A DNA stretch of 60,000 bases from Phoronis australis (GCA_002633005.1 NMRA01000212.1:428472-488471), one strand, 5' to 3'; shown: positions 44,380 to 57,229, counted from the first letter of the stretch. The notes: generated from the sequence alone by a model not told the origin. Numbers and translations: made by a program.

Positions 44380-44775
44380 AGTTAGTCTGTGGAAAGACGC
44401 ATCATTTTGAAAAATCTTTCAAGTGAAATTACTAATTTGTAAAAGCAAGTGACTAGTTCCATCAGATTCTCACTGGTTGCAATAGTTGGAGCGTGATGCC
44501 TCGTGGACAGCCACTTGCACCTCCCGAAGGATTCTTGTGAACTTAAGAGCCTGTGGTGCGTTCCTGCTGGTGTCACAGTAGGGTATTTTCAACATTGCAG
44601 TGATTCATTGTACCTCCAGATGACGAAAATCTTTTAGTGGGCGTTGGACAAACCTTCATTGCCTCGCCCACTTCACATGTGATGAGAAGGGAGCATGGAC
44701 GCCATCCAGATTTTGCATATTCTGTTTTCGTTAGTTTGTCCAACTGTGCTTTGCAAATAACTTTGAGCCCCACTG
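44380..44775 (-). pseudogene. Coding-like minus-strand fragment, frameshifted
   Basis: A frame from 44773 reads AKSGWRPCSLLITCEVGEAM and continues to a TGA at ~44575. In the next frame SRNAPQALKFTRILREVQVA continues directly to ~44466. The continuity of coding character across the shift suggests a broken gene or transposon piece. No domain recognised; it lies between the MITE and the Ig gene. Confidence 0.3.
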
Positions 44776-45355
44776 CTCATTCCATTATTCTCTGAAGTTG
44801 ACTTGGTTGAGGCGATTGACTTCTTGAAATTTTATGAAAATGGTAACACCTGTAACTGTCTTTGTCTTCTTTTAAGAATAAGTGAGTGTGTGAGCTTTTG
44901 AGTTCGTACACTCACATATTTCAACTACTCGGGGAAAGCAAACAGTTTTCTATTTTTATCACAAGCAAAACTAAAATAACTATCTCAAACCCTATGCACG
45001 CAATTTTTGTTTATTTTTTGAGTGTCATAATAGTATAGCACAAATTGTTATCATCAGTTGTTCACTACGCGAGTCACTAGTGAGGTGTATTAATCGTCGG
45101 TTATATATACATATGAGCCTTGCCGTGAGTTAGCATGTTTCAAGGTTGGACAATTTCCGTCTGGGGTAGAGGTACTGCGATTAATTCGCCTGCTTTTCAA
45201 ATTATTCAGAGGAGGTAAACGGACTATATTTTGTACAATTCCACATTTTTCTATGCTGTGTCCTAAAACGGAGAAATTTGTATCATATACTAGATTAATC
45301 TTCTGCCATATTGTGTCACAAAACTGAGGGATTTTTGACGTGATACTGATTGTTG

Positions 45356-48063
45356 ATGTCATCTCATTGTGAGCTGGAACCGAAACAAATGAACATGTTA
45401 TGTAGTTTTAGGGCAAATGTTTTTCTGTCATTCGCGATCTGTGCAATTTGTTTGCCAAAGAATTTGAAGAACAGGATTATTACTCCCAAAGCCACCGGCA
45501 CACCGTTCCTTACGGCGGATATAGTGAGGCAGCTGTATGATCGTTTACGGACAACCAACAACAGTTACACGGTCAAAGTTGACAAGCGATTCGATATGCA
45601 GTGCAGAAATCAATTGGTAAATGATATTCTTGAAAGATACCCTGAGGCCACTACGATTTGGATAAAAAATGGAAAACCTCTGGAGCTCGTTAAATCTAGG
45701 ATGGAGTATAAAGCCGGTGAGTGTCATTTGTTGATCCCCCTTACGAAACATTCTCGATGGACCCTGCCGGGCAACTGTAACTTTTCGTTTTCTTTTTGTT
45801 TTGAAATAAACCAATGAATTGACATTAGACCAGGGCCAAAGATTTCAATATGTTTAAGTAATCTTTCAGAAACGCGCGCTGTTGAGAAAATGTTCTTATT
45901 GGGTCTTTTCATACAGGTACACATGTTCGCACCCAGGGGTTTTCCCGAGGCTCGAACGAGCCCCCACATTTGGTGAAGTGGACAAAAAGGTCCGCCTCGG
46001 AGAAACAAAAAGTCCGAAAAGGAAAAAAACGAGACAAAAGTCCACTAAAAAGGCAGGAACTACCAAAATTCGGTTACTGCACAATTCATATCTCTGAACG
46101 CACCTCACATTCTCAAAAATTCGAGCCCCCCATTTACAGGCTGGGTGCGCGCATGGTACATGGACGCCATTTGGTATTATAGTGCCATTCTGGTGAAATG
46201 TATTCGTAAATTCAAGTTGTACGTTTTGCACCATTTGCAGGCATATTGGTAGTCTGGTAGGTTTGGATGTGCGTAACACTTCTTGGCACCTAATTTTTAG
46301 GATCGGTAGCGGTTCTATACACTTTTTAGGTCTGCACCTTAGTGCTCCAGAGAGCAAACTCGCCCTGGTCTTGTTTTCTGTCACATGAGGTCCACAAGTG
46401 TACTCATGGAACAAGGTTATGTAGAACCTTATAGACCAATATTTCCATTTAGTCAAATATATACAAAACTAGTTTCTTTTGTGTATTTTTGAACATACAA
46501 ATTCTGGACAATTTAATTTTTTTACTTTTTATCAATCTATCATCAATTGGGTCACGTGACAGTGTCTTTTAATAGAATTTAGCAAAAAAACAAAGGTACA
46601 TTGATAGAAAAACAACAGTATAAATGAAATGATCAAATCTTGTTTGTTATGAATGTTCAAGATCAGATATCAAAAACACTCTGCTACATACTAACATCAT
46701 GTATGTCCTATCTTTTGAAAGTTCATCGTCAGAGCAAAAATGGACCATTTTTAATTTCTAGGGAAGTTTTAGATAATAGTGCATAATTCACAGTATTTGA
46801 AAATTCCCTATGAATACGATCAGCCATGTCTGATATGGGATGTTCCGAAGTTATCCAAATTTAGACATTTTTAGAGGTTCTAATTCCGGTAAACCCCGAC
46901 ACGCTACCATGCACTGGAATGAAGCAAACTTCTGGATAATAAGAATAAATTATGAAAATTTCTCCGCGCGGAACGCTCCTTTTCTCCGGGCCCGTGCTCT
47001 CCCCGTTTCCTGTCACAGTACATATACTGCTGCACCACTAGTTCTGGGTAATTTCTGTAGACGTAAGAATCTAGTGCGACCATAGACTATAGATACTAAT
47101 ATCTATGGTGCGACTGAGTACGTTGCCGGTACTTCGCTTGCATCAGATGAGGAGATGTCGTGAAGTCTCTCGCAAGAAACTAAGGATTGGGCATGTGCTG
47201 GCTTACAGCATTTTTGTGGAGCTTTTTCAGTATTGCCAGCCAGTTTTACCAAATATTACAATTTTTACATGTTGTCTATGTTATTTCCATCTCTTTTCTC
47301 TGTACTTGTGTATTCTGCCTTACCCTATTTTGACATCCCCAGCCTGCTTTTCATCTGCCTCACCAGAGCTTGTGACGCACATAATTTTTATCGGTCGGGT
47401 ACATATGTCGATCATAAACTGTAGGTCTACGGAACGCACGCCTGAATGCCAATTTATATCTTCGACGTTTTAGGGACATTGGTGATATTTAAAGTGCAGG
47501 AAGAAGATACGGGAGTGTACGTTTGTCAGATACAATACAACGAAGAAAAACACATGACCGAAACAGTCGAGTTGTACGCATTGACGGTCGACTCTCCAAA
47601 AATTCATATCCAGACAAGTGCAGGTTTTGAAGAGGTACTGACCTGCCACAGTAAATATATCGGTCTGTTATTCAACGAAGCTCACCAAAAGTGGTACTGT
47701 AACGGAGCCCTAATGAGAGACTATAGGAAGGTAGCCAATAGAGATTCGTTTGTATTCGTCGACGAGTCAATGTCCGGAATCTGGACGTGCGAGGTGACAG
47801 TAAATGACACACTAAAGTGGGTGACGAACAGATTGCGTACACGTGTCACTCGTGGACTGGATATTTGGCGTCGTTTGGAGGAATACAAGTCTGCATTGAT
47901 TATCATGTGTTTACTTATTAACACGCTAGTAATAGTGTGCTTAGTATCGCTCTGGTTAAAACGGAAAAGAGAAATTCAGGGAAAGGCATCGTACCAAGTG
48001 CTGCCACTGGACGAGCGATTTTTGAAGGAGGTACGCCTTGCTCAAGCTCGTGCTAAACAGTAA
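45356..48063 (+). CDS. Two-Ig-domain type I membrane protein, 2 exons
   Basis: Exon 1 (ATG 45356; the better signal peptide begins at the in-frame ATG 45389) ends at 45716 with GCCG|GTGAGT; exon 2 runs 47474-48063 after TTTTAG. Phase 1 joins as ...KAG|TLV..., giving 305 aa from 45389. Numbering from there: signal peptide ~1-22 (core VFLSFAICAICL); Ig domain 1 with C72, W91 and the exact DTGVYVC at 121-127; Ig domain 2 with C167, W183 and GIWTC ending at C215; a membrane span ~250-271; a 34-residue cytoplasmic tail starting KRKRE, without ITIM or TIR. The intron falls inside Ig domain 1. It is an adhesion or immune-type receptor; family unknown. AATAAA lies at 48123, 60 bases after the stop. 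A TATATATA run at ~45102 may be a TATA box. Confidence 0.85.
45935..46165. repeat. Dispersed repeat, 'AAAAAGGTCCGCC' family (copy 2)
   Basis: GAAGTGGACAAAAAGGTCCGCC, GAGACAAAAGTCCACTAAA and GGGTGCGCGCATG occur in the same order as at 18500-18720. It lies in the single intron of the Ig gene. Confidence 0.7.
46530..46893. repeat. Dispersed repeat, 'TTGGGTCACGTGAC' family (copy 1)
   Basis: ATCAATTGGGTCACGTGAC, then further on ATAATAGTGCATAA, GAATACGATCAGCCATG and GATGTTCCGAA, end near TTCCGG. The same phrases recur in order at 57305-57595. Located in the Ig-gene intron. TCACGTGA is also an E-box, but it belongs to the repeat. Confidence 0.65.
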
Positions 48064-48122
48064 ATGCACATGAAATAGACACTCCTGTACTAGACCCTAC
48101 TCGAGACTTCTTTTCTCGTAGT

Positions 48123-48128
48123 AATAAA
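48123..48128 (+). terminator. Polyadenylation signal of the Ig gene
   Basis: AATAAA 60 bases after the TAA stop of the two-Ig membrane protein; no competing signal lies between. Confidence 0.6.
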
Positions 48129-49219
48129 TTTCACAAGGACCCGGCCGATAGGCCTAAGATGGGCCTTCTTTTATGTAGTTGCTCAGCCGGATTTCCCCGT
48201 CACTACAATATATTTCCCGCGCCCGAGTTGCCAAATGGGATGATGTCAGTCAAAAAGGATTCTTCTTATAATTGAAAGGTGCATTTTGCTCTGGCTCGAT
48301 AGAAAATGGAATTAGGGCTTTTGCTCGGTTTCATCTAGTTCTGCAGTGTGTGATTTCACCAGGGTGCAGCTCCGATGCGAATAAACGCGCTGTTAAGATA
48401 TCGAGACACAGACCGTTGTGGATAACGTGATGTAGTTATATAAGACTTAACTAGTAATTATTAGATGCTAAAATCTAATTTGTCTACCAAATCCTACATA
48501 ACCCTAGGTCTGTATAGGCTGAGGAACTGAGAAGTTCGTAATTTGAACTTTCATAAGTTTGTCTGCGTGACACTGACTTGTGACAAAGCTTCGTATCGTA
48601 TCTCCCATTTGCAACAATGAGTGGAAAGAATTCTTAATTTTTATAAAAATTGTATTTGAAAATTCGAATATTGTTACTAATTCAAATATTTTACGAAAGC
48701 AGAATAAAGAAGACAAATTCTTATTGATTCACGAAGAAAAAATGAATAGTTCTCGTTGCTTGAGCTCAGTGTTATCCAAAATAGCTCCTGCAGTTATAAT
48801 TCGAAAGGCCTTGAAAATTCTTTTGACAAACAAAACTAAAACAAATTGTGCAGTGCACTAATCAACAGCGTACAAAGGTTGTTGATCTATTTCTTTACAA
48901 GTCCCACGGTGCTTCTGACACATGGACACTGAATACAGGCGAGATTTGACAGAAACAACGTACCTGATTGACAGGTATTTTAAGGGAGTCAAGTCATAGA
49001 GATCGACTAGCCACTACCGAGTTGGTTACTAGAACGCCGGGCTGCGAGTTTCCGAGAAAATCTCAATTCACAGCTCCGCGTCCGCACCACACCTTAGTTG
49101 GTGTTCAGCACTCCTTTCCATGCTCTCAAGAAATGTTGCCTTGGCCCCACTCTAGCACATTCCTTTGTTACTCTATGCCTTACAGTCGAAGAGTTTCATA
49201 TCCATATTCCCCATAGGAC

Positions 49220-49353
49220 TATTTGAATTTCGTCACATTATAGGCAATTCTCGCACCATGCGAGTAAGAACCTTTTCGACGAGTAAAAGCGATGCGTGGA
49301 ATAAACTGTCTCCATCATTGGAAAGCCGGCAACGAGTAAACCTGTTTGCCTAA
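49220..49353 (+). pseudogene. Possible LINE reverse-transcriptase C-terminus
   Basis: A plus frame ends TMRVRTFSTSKSDAWNKLSP then SLESRQRVNLFA and a stop. RTFSxSxxxAWNxLPxxxRxSxxxxxF is the usual tail of LINE ORF2 proteins (the 'WNSLP' motif). Only this short piece is left; upstream frames are closed. Confidence 0.4.
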
Positions 49354-49860
49354 ATCACCGTACTTTGCCTAACCCCAGGTGTGCCCGCACTCCGATCAAA
49401 CGTTGGCACCGCCGCCCAAATGCCAGCACAGTAGAATGAACAACCACAAATAAGAACAGTCGTGATTTATTCAGAACTCCACCACACTCCAAAATGGTAA
49501 AAAATCATTCCAAAAATTTACAAACACACGAAATTCTCAACAACAAAAGACTCAGTTTTCTTAAAACTAGCACAAAGTAACTGCTGGGATAACTGACTAG
49601 CTAAAATGTCATCAAGTGTTAATTGATGGCTATGGCACACAACAAATCTAATTTTGATTTCTTTTTGTCTTACCGTATACACGAGTACTCGGACCCATCT
49701 CAGATAAGGCGTGTTTGTTTTCAACTTCTTTTTGGTCATCTCTTACCCATGAAATACTGCAACAAAGTCCCCTCTGTCACGAGAACCAACTAAATTCAAA
49801 TCACGTACACGTATGAATATTTGGTCTCAAGTAGTTCCTTGTAAAAAATCGATATGATTC

Positions 49861-50010
49861 CAGGGTAGAGTTCAGTAATGCTGGGACCTGAGTTAAGACC
49901 TAGCAAAAATCTAGCTAAAACCACGCGTTATCATTTAAAATCTCGTTTAATCGTTCTTTTTAGTGAGTCCTAGCGTTACTGAACTCCACCCTGGACTTGA
50001 TATTCGAACT
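49861..50010. mobile_element. MITE with CAGGGTGGAGTTCAGTAA termini
   Basis: It begins CAGGGTAGAGTTCAGTAATG and ends in the inverted GCGTTACTGAACTCCACCCTG. Inner halves carry GACCTAGCAAAAATCTAGC and TTTTTAGTGAGTCCTAGC. Length ~150. Fragments of the same family lie at 8100-8290 and 50150-50300. Confidence 0.8.
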
Positions 50011-50149
50011 GGAAGTCACAGTAGTTCGGTAATGCTCGAGACCAGCCTGAAGAAGTTGACTTGTCATGACGCATGAGTAATTTTATTTGCCGACCATAGT
50101 TTTGAGGAACAACAACGTGTCAGTCTTCAAATTCTTTCTTGATCAAATC

Positions 50150-50305
50150 AGGATAGAGTTCAGTATCTGTCTCGCGGCTACAAAAACCTTGCCAAAATCA
50201 CGTGCTCTTATTTAAAATACACGGCAATATCTCATGTAACCTCGCTTTTTAGCGAGAACCTAGCGTTTATATCTAAACTTGGAAAGAGCTGAACAGTTCG
50301 TTTTT
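50150..50305. mobile_element. MITE fragment of the same family
   Basis: CAGGATAGAGTTCAGTATC opens it, GCTTTTTAGCGAGAACCTAG is internal, and it fades near GAGCTGAACAGTTCG. One terminal repeat is degraded. Confidence 0.65.
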
Positions 50306-51927
50306 GCTAGAGACCATGATCTAAAACTAAACTAGTCACGGCGTGGCATTTTATTCGATGAACAAGTAGTCTTGCGCAATAACGAGAGTCAACTCTTTGC
50401 AAGACACACAAATCTCTTCTCCAGCATGCTGAAGGGACAACCAGGACCAATTCTGAAGCGAAAAGTCGTCTCAATCAAAAGTTAGTTTCTTTGACAAGAA
50501 CGCGGGTTTAGTCACATCTTTCAAAAATCGTTTTGGTTCAAGTTTTTGGGGTGTAATATTGGCTTTTCTAAACCTTTCTAAAAGTACTTGATAAAACTAT
50601 GTGCCAAATAAAGATTCATCACTAACTTTCAGGTGTAGTCCTGCTCAGTGGATTTTGAGCTTCTTATTATTAAAATGATTATTGTTAATTGTATTAAAAT
50701 CAAATACACCTCAATGTTTTAACAAACTATAGGCCAAACTTCACTCAAATAATAATTCAAAAATTTGCTTCTTCGTTTTTGTTATTAAGCTTTCACATGC
50801 ACCTAATTCCATACACAGGTGCAGCTTCGAATGTAGGCACACAGGTTTAAATAGGCGCATATAGTATTCCTTTGGCAAAATATCATATCAGCAACTACCC
50901 TATTGTATTCTAAATAGAAGAAACAAATGAATTATTGCACAGAAGGCATTTAAAATGAGCGGCAGGTCCATGGCTGTTAGGTGGGATTGGATATACCATG
51001 GGACCTACAGGTTAAAGGGAATACATTTAACTTGGGAATCTGAAACATTACAGGGAATTTTCACAGTCCTCCGACTTTATAGAGTTTAAGTAAAATTACG
51101 TTCACACGTTCCCCGTACTGGAAAGAAACGAGTCAACTTGGGAGAAATGCAGAACAGAGTGGGAAAGAGAACATCTGATGCCCTCTGGTGGTGTAAGACG
51201 TTAGTGCTTGTTGGTGACACAGTCCACAGCAAAACACCGTTGGTTTCTGTATCCATAAGTTCTTGAGAGGTAGGTGAGATCAATTGAAACCAGGCGAATG
51301 AAAAGTGAGCATTTTGTGAATAAGCTTGGGACATAGCCATGGATACTGGCTAAATGGCCACTAGTGAAGTGATTGTTCAGCAAAGCTAGAACGTTGAGTA
51401 CTGGAAGATAATCTGCAATTTCTTTTTAATAAGTGGCTGGAGATGTATCAAGTATCTTATAATAGAGACAGACCCCTGAAAACTCCAGTCGACATGCATA
51501 CGCACACATAAACTACATAATTTCGGATTACAATGAGGCAATTCCTGGAAATCCCCTGCTGTGGATTCCTTGTCGAACATGACACGGGCTGTAGGGGATG
51601 GAAAACTTAATTGCTGCCGAAGCAATTAGGGCTGTCCTGGTGGAAACTATTTACACCTCGATGATTTGGTTAGCCACAAAATGCTTCTTCCCTGCTCATT
51701 GACAGTCATAAAAACAGGGATCCCACAACATCTAACTCTTGCACTAGACTTACGGTCAACTACAGAACCTTCATTCACACGCAACTGTCATCCAAACACT
51801 AAACTTGGGATAAGTTCTGTCTTTAAGCACCAATTGTGGATAGTCTCTTGGAAATGATTGTCCTTTTGATAATCGGAATAAATTACTGGATCAAACACAA
51901 AACAAAACTTAACAAATAAAATAACAA

Positions 51928-54900
51928 CTATGATTGCACATCAGCTTCTGGATAGGTAGGCATTTTGACTATTCTTAACTTGTCCACAGTCTTGTAAGAG
52001 GGGTACAGACCAGAGCGGCCACCCTGGGCTAAGTTCATTCCTTTTGAATAGCCGTCCCAGTGATTGCCAGCAATTCCAACGTCATCTCCAGGATTTAAGG
52101 CAATTTCGTTAGAACTGCGTGGCTTGTGTTTATAGATGGCCGTTTCATGATGACCATTCTGGCCTCCAAAGTAATAGATGTCATCCAACGAATGAAAAAA
52201 GGCAGATGCGTCCGCATGAAGTGTTTGCATCATTTCATAGGCCAGGCGACACACCTAGAAATGTTAAGGAAAGATAAATCCAGATCTGTTCAGTAATTAA
52301 AATTATTGACATGATTTATTTGCAAAAACAACCAGTCGGAAAATCTTAACTTTCATAAATGTTCTTTAAATTTGCAAAAAAAATATAGTGGACATCAGAA
52401 ATTTCTCAACAAAAACAAACTGAGCATTTTTGCTGCACTCTCAAAGCTATCATAAACAAAGCATATGTAAAACTTTGTGGATTTTAAGAATATAAATGAC
52501 ATTTGAAAATGGAAATTGAAAAAATGCTTGGATATAAATTTCATTGTGAAAGTAAAGACAGATTACTATTATAATGCCACCTATTGGCATGAGTTGCAAA
52601 GATACAACATTAAAATGGCATGTCTAATTTTTTTGAAACTGAAACGCTCCACAAATCAATAGCATCACAAAGGTTACATTACTGCTGCTTAACTGTATAA
52701 CAATCTAGAAAGTAACTTTCGATTTAGACTTTGCTTCTATAGTGTTGTGTAAGCCAATTTTTGGTCTTGCAAAGAATTGACAGTTCGTAATTGCGCAAGA
52801 CCAAGCTCGGCAAATAAAGTGACACACAACAACAAGTTGGCATGTATAGTCTGGTCTCAAGCAATAATGAACTGCCAGGTCTTTCCAAGTCCAGAAATCA
52901 CGGCTACAGCTAATAAGTGCACGGGCATTTATTAGGGCGAATACGGTATTTTGACTATGGAATAATTTGAAACAAATTTCACAACGGCAAGAGGTGAAAA
53001 ATCAAGATATTTTAGAGGCAGAAGGTGGGCGAATAGCCATTAAATTTTCACCCAATAGAATGGAGTAAAACTACGAACAAATAAATTTTCATACCTGTGA
53101 CGAGAATGTACAGACTAAGTAATTACTCCTCGACAAGAAATGTATATCCAATATTACACCAATCAGAGAAGAGTCGGAGTATCTTGTTCCCAGCCCGGCC
53201 GACTGACTGATTTGAGGATCAGATACAAACTCATAATTTGGATACCTGAAAATAACAACAATTGCAGACAAATAACAGTAGAAGACAAATAACAACAGTA
53301 GCAGTCAAATAACAACTGTTAGCAGATAAATAATAGAAGCAGACAAATAACAAAACAAGCAGACAAATAACAACAGTAGCAGACAAATAACAACTACAGT
53401 ACCAGACAAATAACAACAGTAGCCATCAAGATGCAGTAATAGTAAAGGGAAACACAATCAAATGAACTATGCAGAATGGATGTTCAATTTAACACGAAAA
53501 ACTCAATCAGGGGACAACAATAAAATTATGTGTGACCCTAAAAAAATGTCCAAATATGGTTAATTTAGGAACATCCTATCTCAGAAAAGGCTGAAACTTT
53601 TTGATGCAACGATTTATGCACCGTTCTGCAAGATACTGCTGAGATTGATCACCTCTTGTACAAGAGTCTATAAAAATAGGAATTTCATGATTTTCATGAA
53701 AAAAGTTGACATATGAAATGAAACCGAAATGATAACTTATAACAATGTAACAGCATTCTTGAGATTTCAACTTGAACATTATTTAAATTTTGGTCACATT
53801 ATTGATACTCTCGTTTTGCCATGATTGTATCTATCTTTTTTCTTATATTTTACTAAAAACACGATCACTTGACTCAATCAACTGAAGATTGGCAAAAAGT
53901 CAAAAATCATTGTCTACAAACATTTTACTTTTAATAAAAAATATCAACTTTTTTGAGTTAAATTTTAATGAGTGGCTTAATTACAACTTGCTGGAAATCC
54001 CTCCCCACTTCAATTGGATGTTTGGACTTGGTCAGATCAGCAACAAAAATGCAACCAATAAGATGCATCCTGAGAGTAATTGTCGAACATAATTTGCACT
54101 TTGGTCTTCCCCTTTCCTGCCTGGTCAACTGAAGTTAGTTTGCGAATGACTAACCAACAAAAAAAGCACTAACATGGTTTGCATTTCGGGATATCATCTG
54201 CTTTGAAAATCATGTCAAGTTGTGGCGAGCAGAATTTCGGAGATGAATATTATAAGGAATTACTGTTACTAGAAAACGATTTGTCACACCGACTTCTGCA
54301 CCGAGAACCTGAGTACTTAAAACAATGGTGTGAATCAGAAATCACAGCAACATATCGAGATTTGCCCATACAGTGGTAGGGAGAAATCAACTATACCTAC
54401 TGGCCACAGTAAAGTAACTACATCAATGCGAAGAGCGGAGTTTTTAAAGTAGGATTTTAGATGCAAAATATTTGAAACTGAAATGGTTTTTGGGTCAACC
54501 ACACTCATTGAAATTTAAACTTTCTGAAAATACTGGATGTTGCACAAGTTTTCGCCTATAACATACAGATTTGCACATTTAAAATAGGTTAACGATCCTT
54601 CCAACGATCCACACTCTAGAGAGAGCAATGAATGTCTAACAAAAATATAAAACAAATAGTTAGTCTTTAAAATTTTGCGCAAGCTTACTTTGGATTCAGA
54701 CAATTTTCATTGAAGTATCATTGCCCTAAAGCACATCAATCAATTGAAAAATTAATGCCGATTCCTGCAATGGTCACTATAACAACTAGAGAGAGAGAGC
54801 ATAAAAAGTTGAATAGGATTTGTACCCTTTGCGTGCATCCTTTAATACTGAAGGGTCATCTGAAGCCAGGAACACTCTGCGCTTGTCTACAGTCTGACTT

Positions 54901-56978
54901 CTCTCCAAAACATCGTAGTATTCTTCCACATAAGTCATGTACTCATCAATGCCGTGGAAGGCCGCCTCTGTACCTACTTTATCAGTTCGTCGCACATGAA
55001 CCCTGAAAGGCAGTGTAGTCATGTAACAAATGCACACAAAATTTTACAATAAAAATTCTTCAATATGGGATGAAATATATCGCTAAAATTGTGATTTTGT
55101 TATTCTTCAGTGTACCACTGCATTGCTGAAACTGTTGAAATTTTTATAACAATGAAGTAAAATTGTCTTACAAGTGCTTTTGCTGAGAAATACTAACAAA
55201 ATAAAATTTCACTTGTCTGCCATATTTTGGACAAAAACTGAAGTATTTTTACAGAATTCTTTGGCATATTTCAATGGATAGTTTAACAGGAAATTCTCTC
55301 CACACAAATAACACAAGACTGAAGTTCCACTACGCTAAAGGGTAACTAAAACCAACCTATCATCAGTCAAAGGGTAAAATCTCACAAAATTTCTGACACA
55401 TAGCACCTCTACAATTTTGCTCGTAATCAGAGCTGACAACAATCAACTAAACGGCTCGACTGTAAAACGCCTTAATCAACATACCCAACAATTGGAGATT
55501 TATATGCAAGCTTCTTGGTAGCTTCATCAATTTTCATTTGAAGACTGGATTGAGGCCTCAACATGTACTTCAAGAACTGTCCCATCCACCAGACAGGAGG
55601 GTCTCCATGGAATCGTGTCAGTCTGGGAGCGAGATCTTCTGGGATAGCCAGAGGCATGTACGGAGGTCTTGGACGTAGACTGTCCACAATGGGCAGTGTC
55701 ACCACCTGTGCATCCTTTATCAACTCCTGTGCTACAATAAAGGTAAGACCAAACAAATAACTTTCAGCAAACACTTTAACGCCCTATGGCATTGCCTAAA
55801 ATTGTATTTTTAAAACCTGTGTTCTGTCCAGGACACAAAACTTTTCATTTAAACCACATACCGCTATAAATTTGTCTCAACTTGTTCCTTAATCAGATGC
55901 GAAGTGACTTCTGGGTTTGTAAAGAACTGACAGTTCCGTTATTCGTGGAGACCACGCTCGCAGCATTAAATGACACGCCGTGACAAATGAACACGTATAG
56001 CCTGATCTCAACCACTAACAAAGTGTCCGCTCTTTGGAAGCCCTGATGTCATCTCCAGTTTGTCTAAGGAACAATTTGAGACCCATTTCATGTGAGGATA
56101 AATGGTGTAAATCAAAAATTGCTTTTTTGTAATGGTAGGCAGGTTTATAGCTGCTTTTTACATTCCGCAGTTACTGCAACATACAACTTGTCTAAGCAAG
56201 ATGTTTTGCAGCAAGTATTTTTGCCACAATGTAGCAAGTTCATATTCACCAGCGCAAAATTGACAGTACTGATGACTACAGTTAAAGGGCGACATTGCCA
56301 CTGTTAAGGTGCCCGTGTTGAATTCTTAACTGAAGTGCTTCAGGATTTAAAAACATCATCACTCGNAGCCCATTTCTTCAATTTCTACAGATGCCAGATC
56401 TCACATTTTACTGTGGCAGCATAATTTTGGCGATCAAACTCTGAGGAATTAAGTTCACATGAAGGGCTCTTCTTTCCATTTTAAATTGATCGAAATGCTA
56501 CCAATTTTCAAAGAGACGCTGACTAATAAGAGAAGCCTTTCAACTCAATGACAATCTTAAACTTCTACAAAAAGCAGTGATTAGGGCACGTAAACATGAT
56601 ATGGCTTTTTAACTTCAAATATCTAGTTGTGCAGTGACGCGCATTGTTACCATGTAGTACTGCCTTCACATGGGAAAAGTTTTGCAAGCAGTAATTGGAG
56701 ACCAATACTCCATTCGGTAACAGACTATCAGCAGGCCTACCTCCCCAATTTCTGGAGCTGGATCCTGAAGAATCAAGGCAAGTTTGGCTAAGAGGCATGA
56801 ACACTCTCTCCCAGCCATCTGGATTGTAGCGCCACCCTTTGGACTGCAGAATCAACGTCCTTCCAGTGCCGTAGGCTATGACAAAGCAGTAAACTACGTG
56901 GTGTATTTGACATCCATATCCACAGCCCTTGTTCAAGTTGCATATGACCTTCTTGGCTGTACTGCAGTCTTTTGGATT
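51928..56978 (-). CDS. FUT8: Alpha-(1,6)-fucosyltransferase, last five coding exons (5' partial)
   Basis: Adds fucose from GDP-fucose to the innermost GlcNAc of N-glycans (core fucosylation) in the Golgi. Exons (minus) 56978-56741, 55731-55485, 55002-54826, 53245-53095, 52254-51928 join in phases 1,2,2,0, giving 379 residues to the TAG. Recognised stretches: [33 protein letters not shown]; the GDP-fucose-binding [16 protein letters not shown] with the paired arginines; [31 protein letters not shown]; and the C-terminal SH3 domain ([18 protein letters not shown]...GLYPSYK). All are strongly conserved against the vertebrate enzyme (575 aa). The missing ~200 residues are the membrane anchor and coiled coil; their exons should lie right of 56978, and none was recognised up to 60000. 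The donor of exon 54826-55002 is the weak GTACAA. Confidence 0.95.
52923..52947. repeat. Single terminal repeat of the TACCGTATTCG transposon family
   Basis: GGGCGAATACGGTA closely matches the right end of the transposon at 57755-59240. No matching left end was found nearby, so it is a solo or truncated copy inside the last FUT8 intron. Upstream 52757-52880 holds GGTCTC-type MITE phrases. Confidence 0.5.
53262..53425. repeat. Minisatellite (CAGACAAATAACAAcagtag)n
   Basis: About eight imperfect ~20-base units of CAGACAAATAACAACAGTAG, starting 17 bases upstream of the acceptor of the FUT8 exon at 53245-53095, i.e. where a branch site and pyrimidine tract (on the minus strand) would lie. Confidence 0.85.
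55871..56085. mobile_element. MITE with GTCTCAACTTGTTCCTTA termini (copy 2)
   Basis: Begins TTTGTCTCAACTTGTTCCTTA and ends with the inverted CTAAGGAACAATTTGAGACC. Length ~215. Lies in the FUT8 intron between 55731 and 56741. Related to 15771-15947. Confidence 0.75.
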
Positions 56979-57229
56979 CTAATGGAAGAGAATTACATAT
57001 TACAGCAGTAGTCAAGCTAAAGAATAACCACATGAATCGACAGGACTGTATTTTATTACAACTGTATTGGTCAGGAGCAAACGTTCAGTGCACACCTTCT
57101 TCAAATGTCTTCTTAAAAATACTTATTGGAAACCTATGAAAGCATAGTGCACAGTCTTCCATCTTCGGTTAAGGTTATGTAACTATGAACGCATCAACAA
57201 GTCTGGCTTTGGCAAATGAAATATCTAGA

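Larger units (their letters stand above)
48130..51927. other. Intergenic DNA between the Ig gene and FUT8
   Basis: Convergent gene ends. No intact gene seen. Contains a retroelement-like 3' end at ~49220-49353 and a cluster of inverted-repeat fragments at 49820-50340. The FUT8 3' UTR extends left from 51927. Confidence 0.6.

Noticed and set aside
45896-46456. 186-aa minus-strand ORF in the Ig-gene intron
   Set aside because: It covers the dispersed 'AAAAAGGTCCGCC' repeat and has no recognisable domain.
53089-53416. Minus ORFs rich in LLFVCYLS repeats
   Set aside because: They translate the minisatellite; only the FUT8 exon part at 53095-53245 is real.
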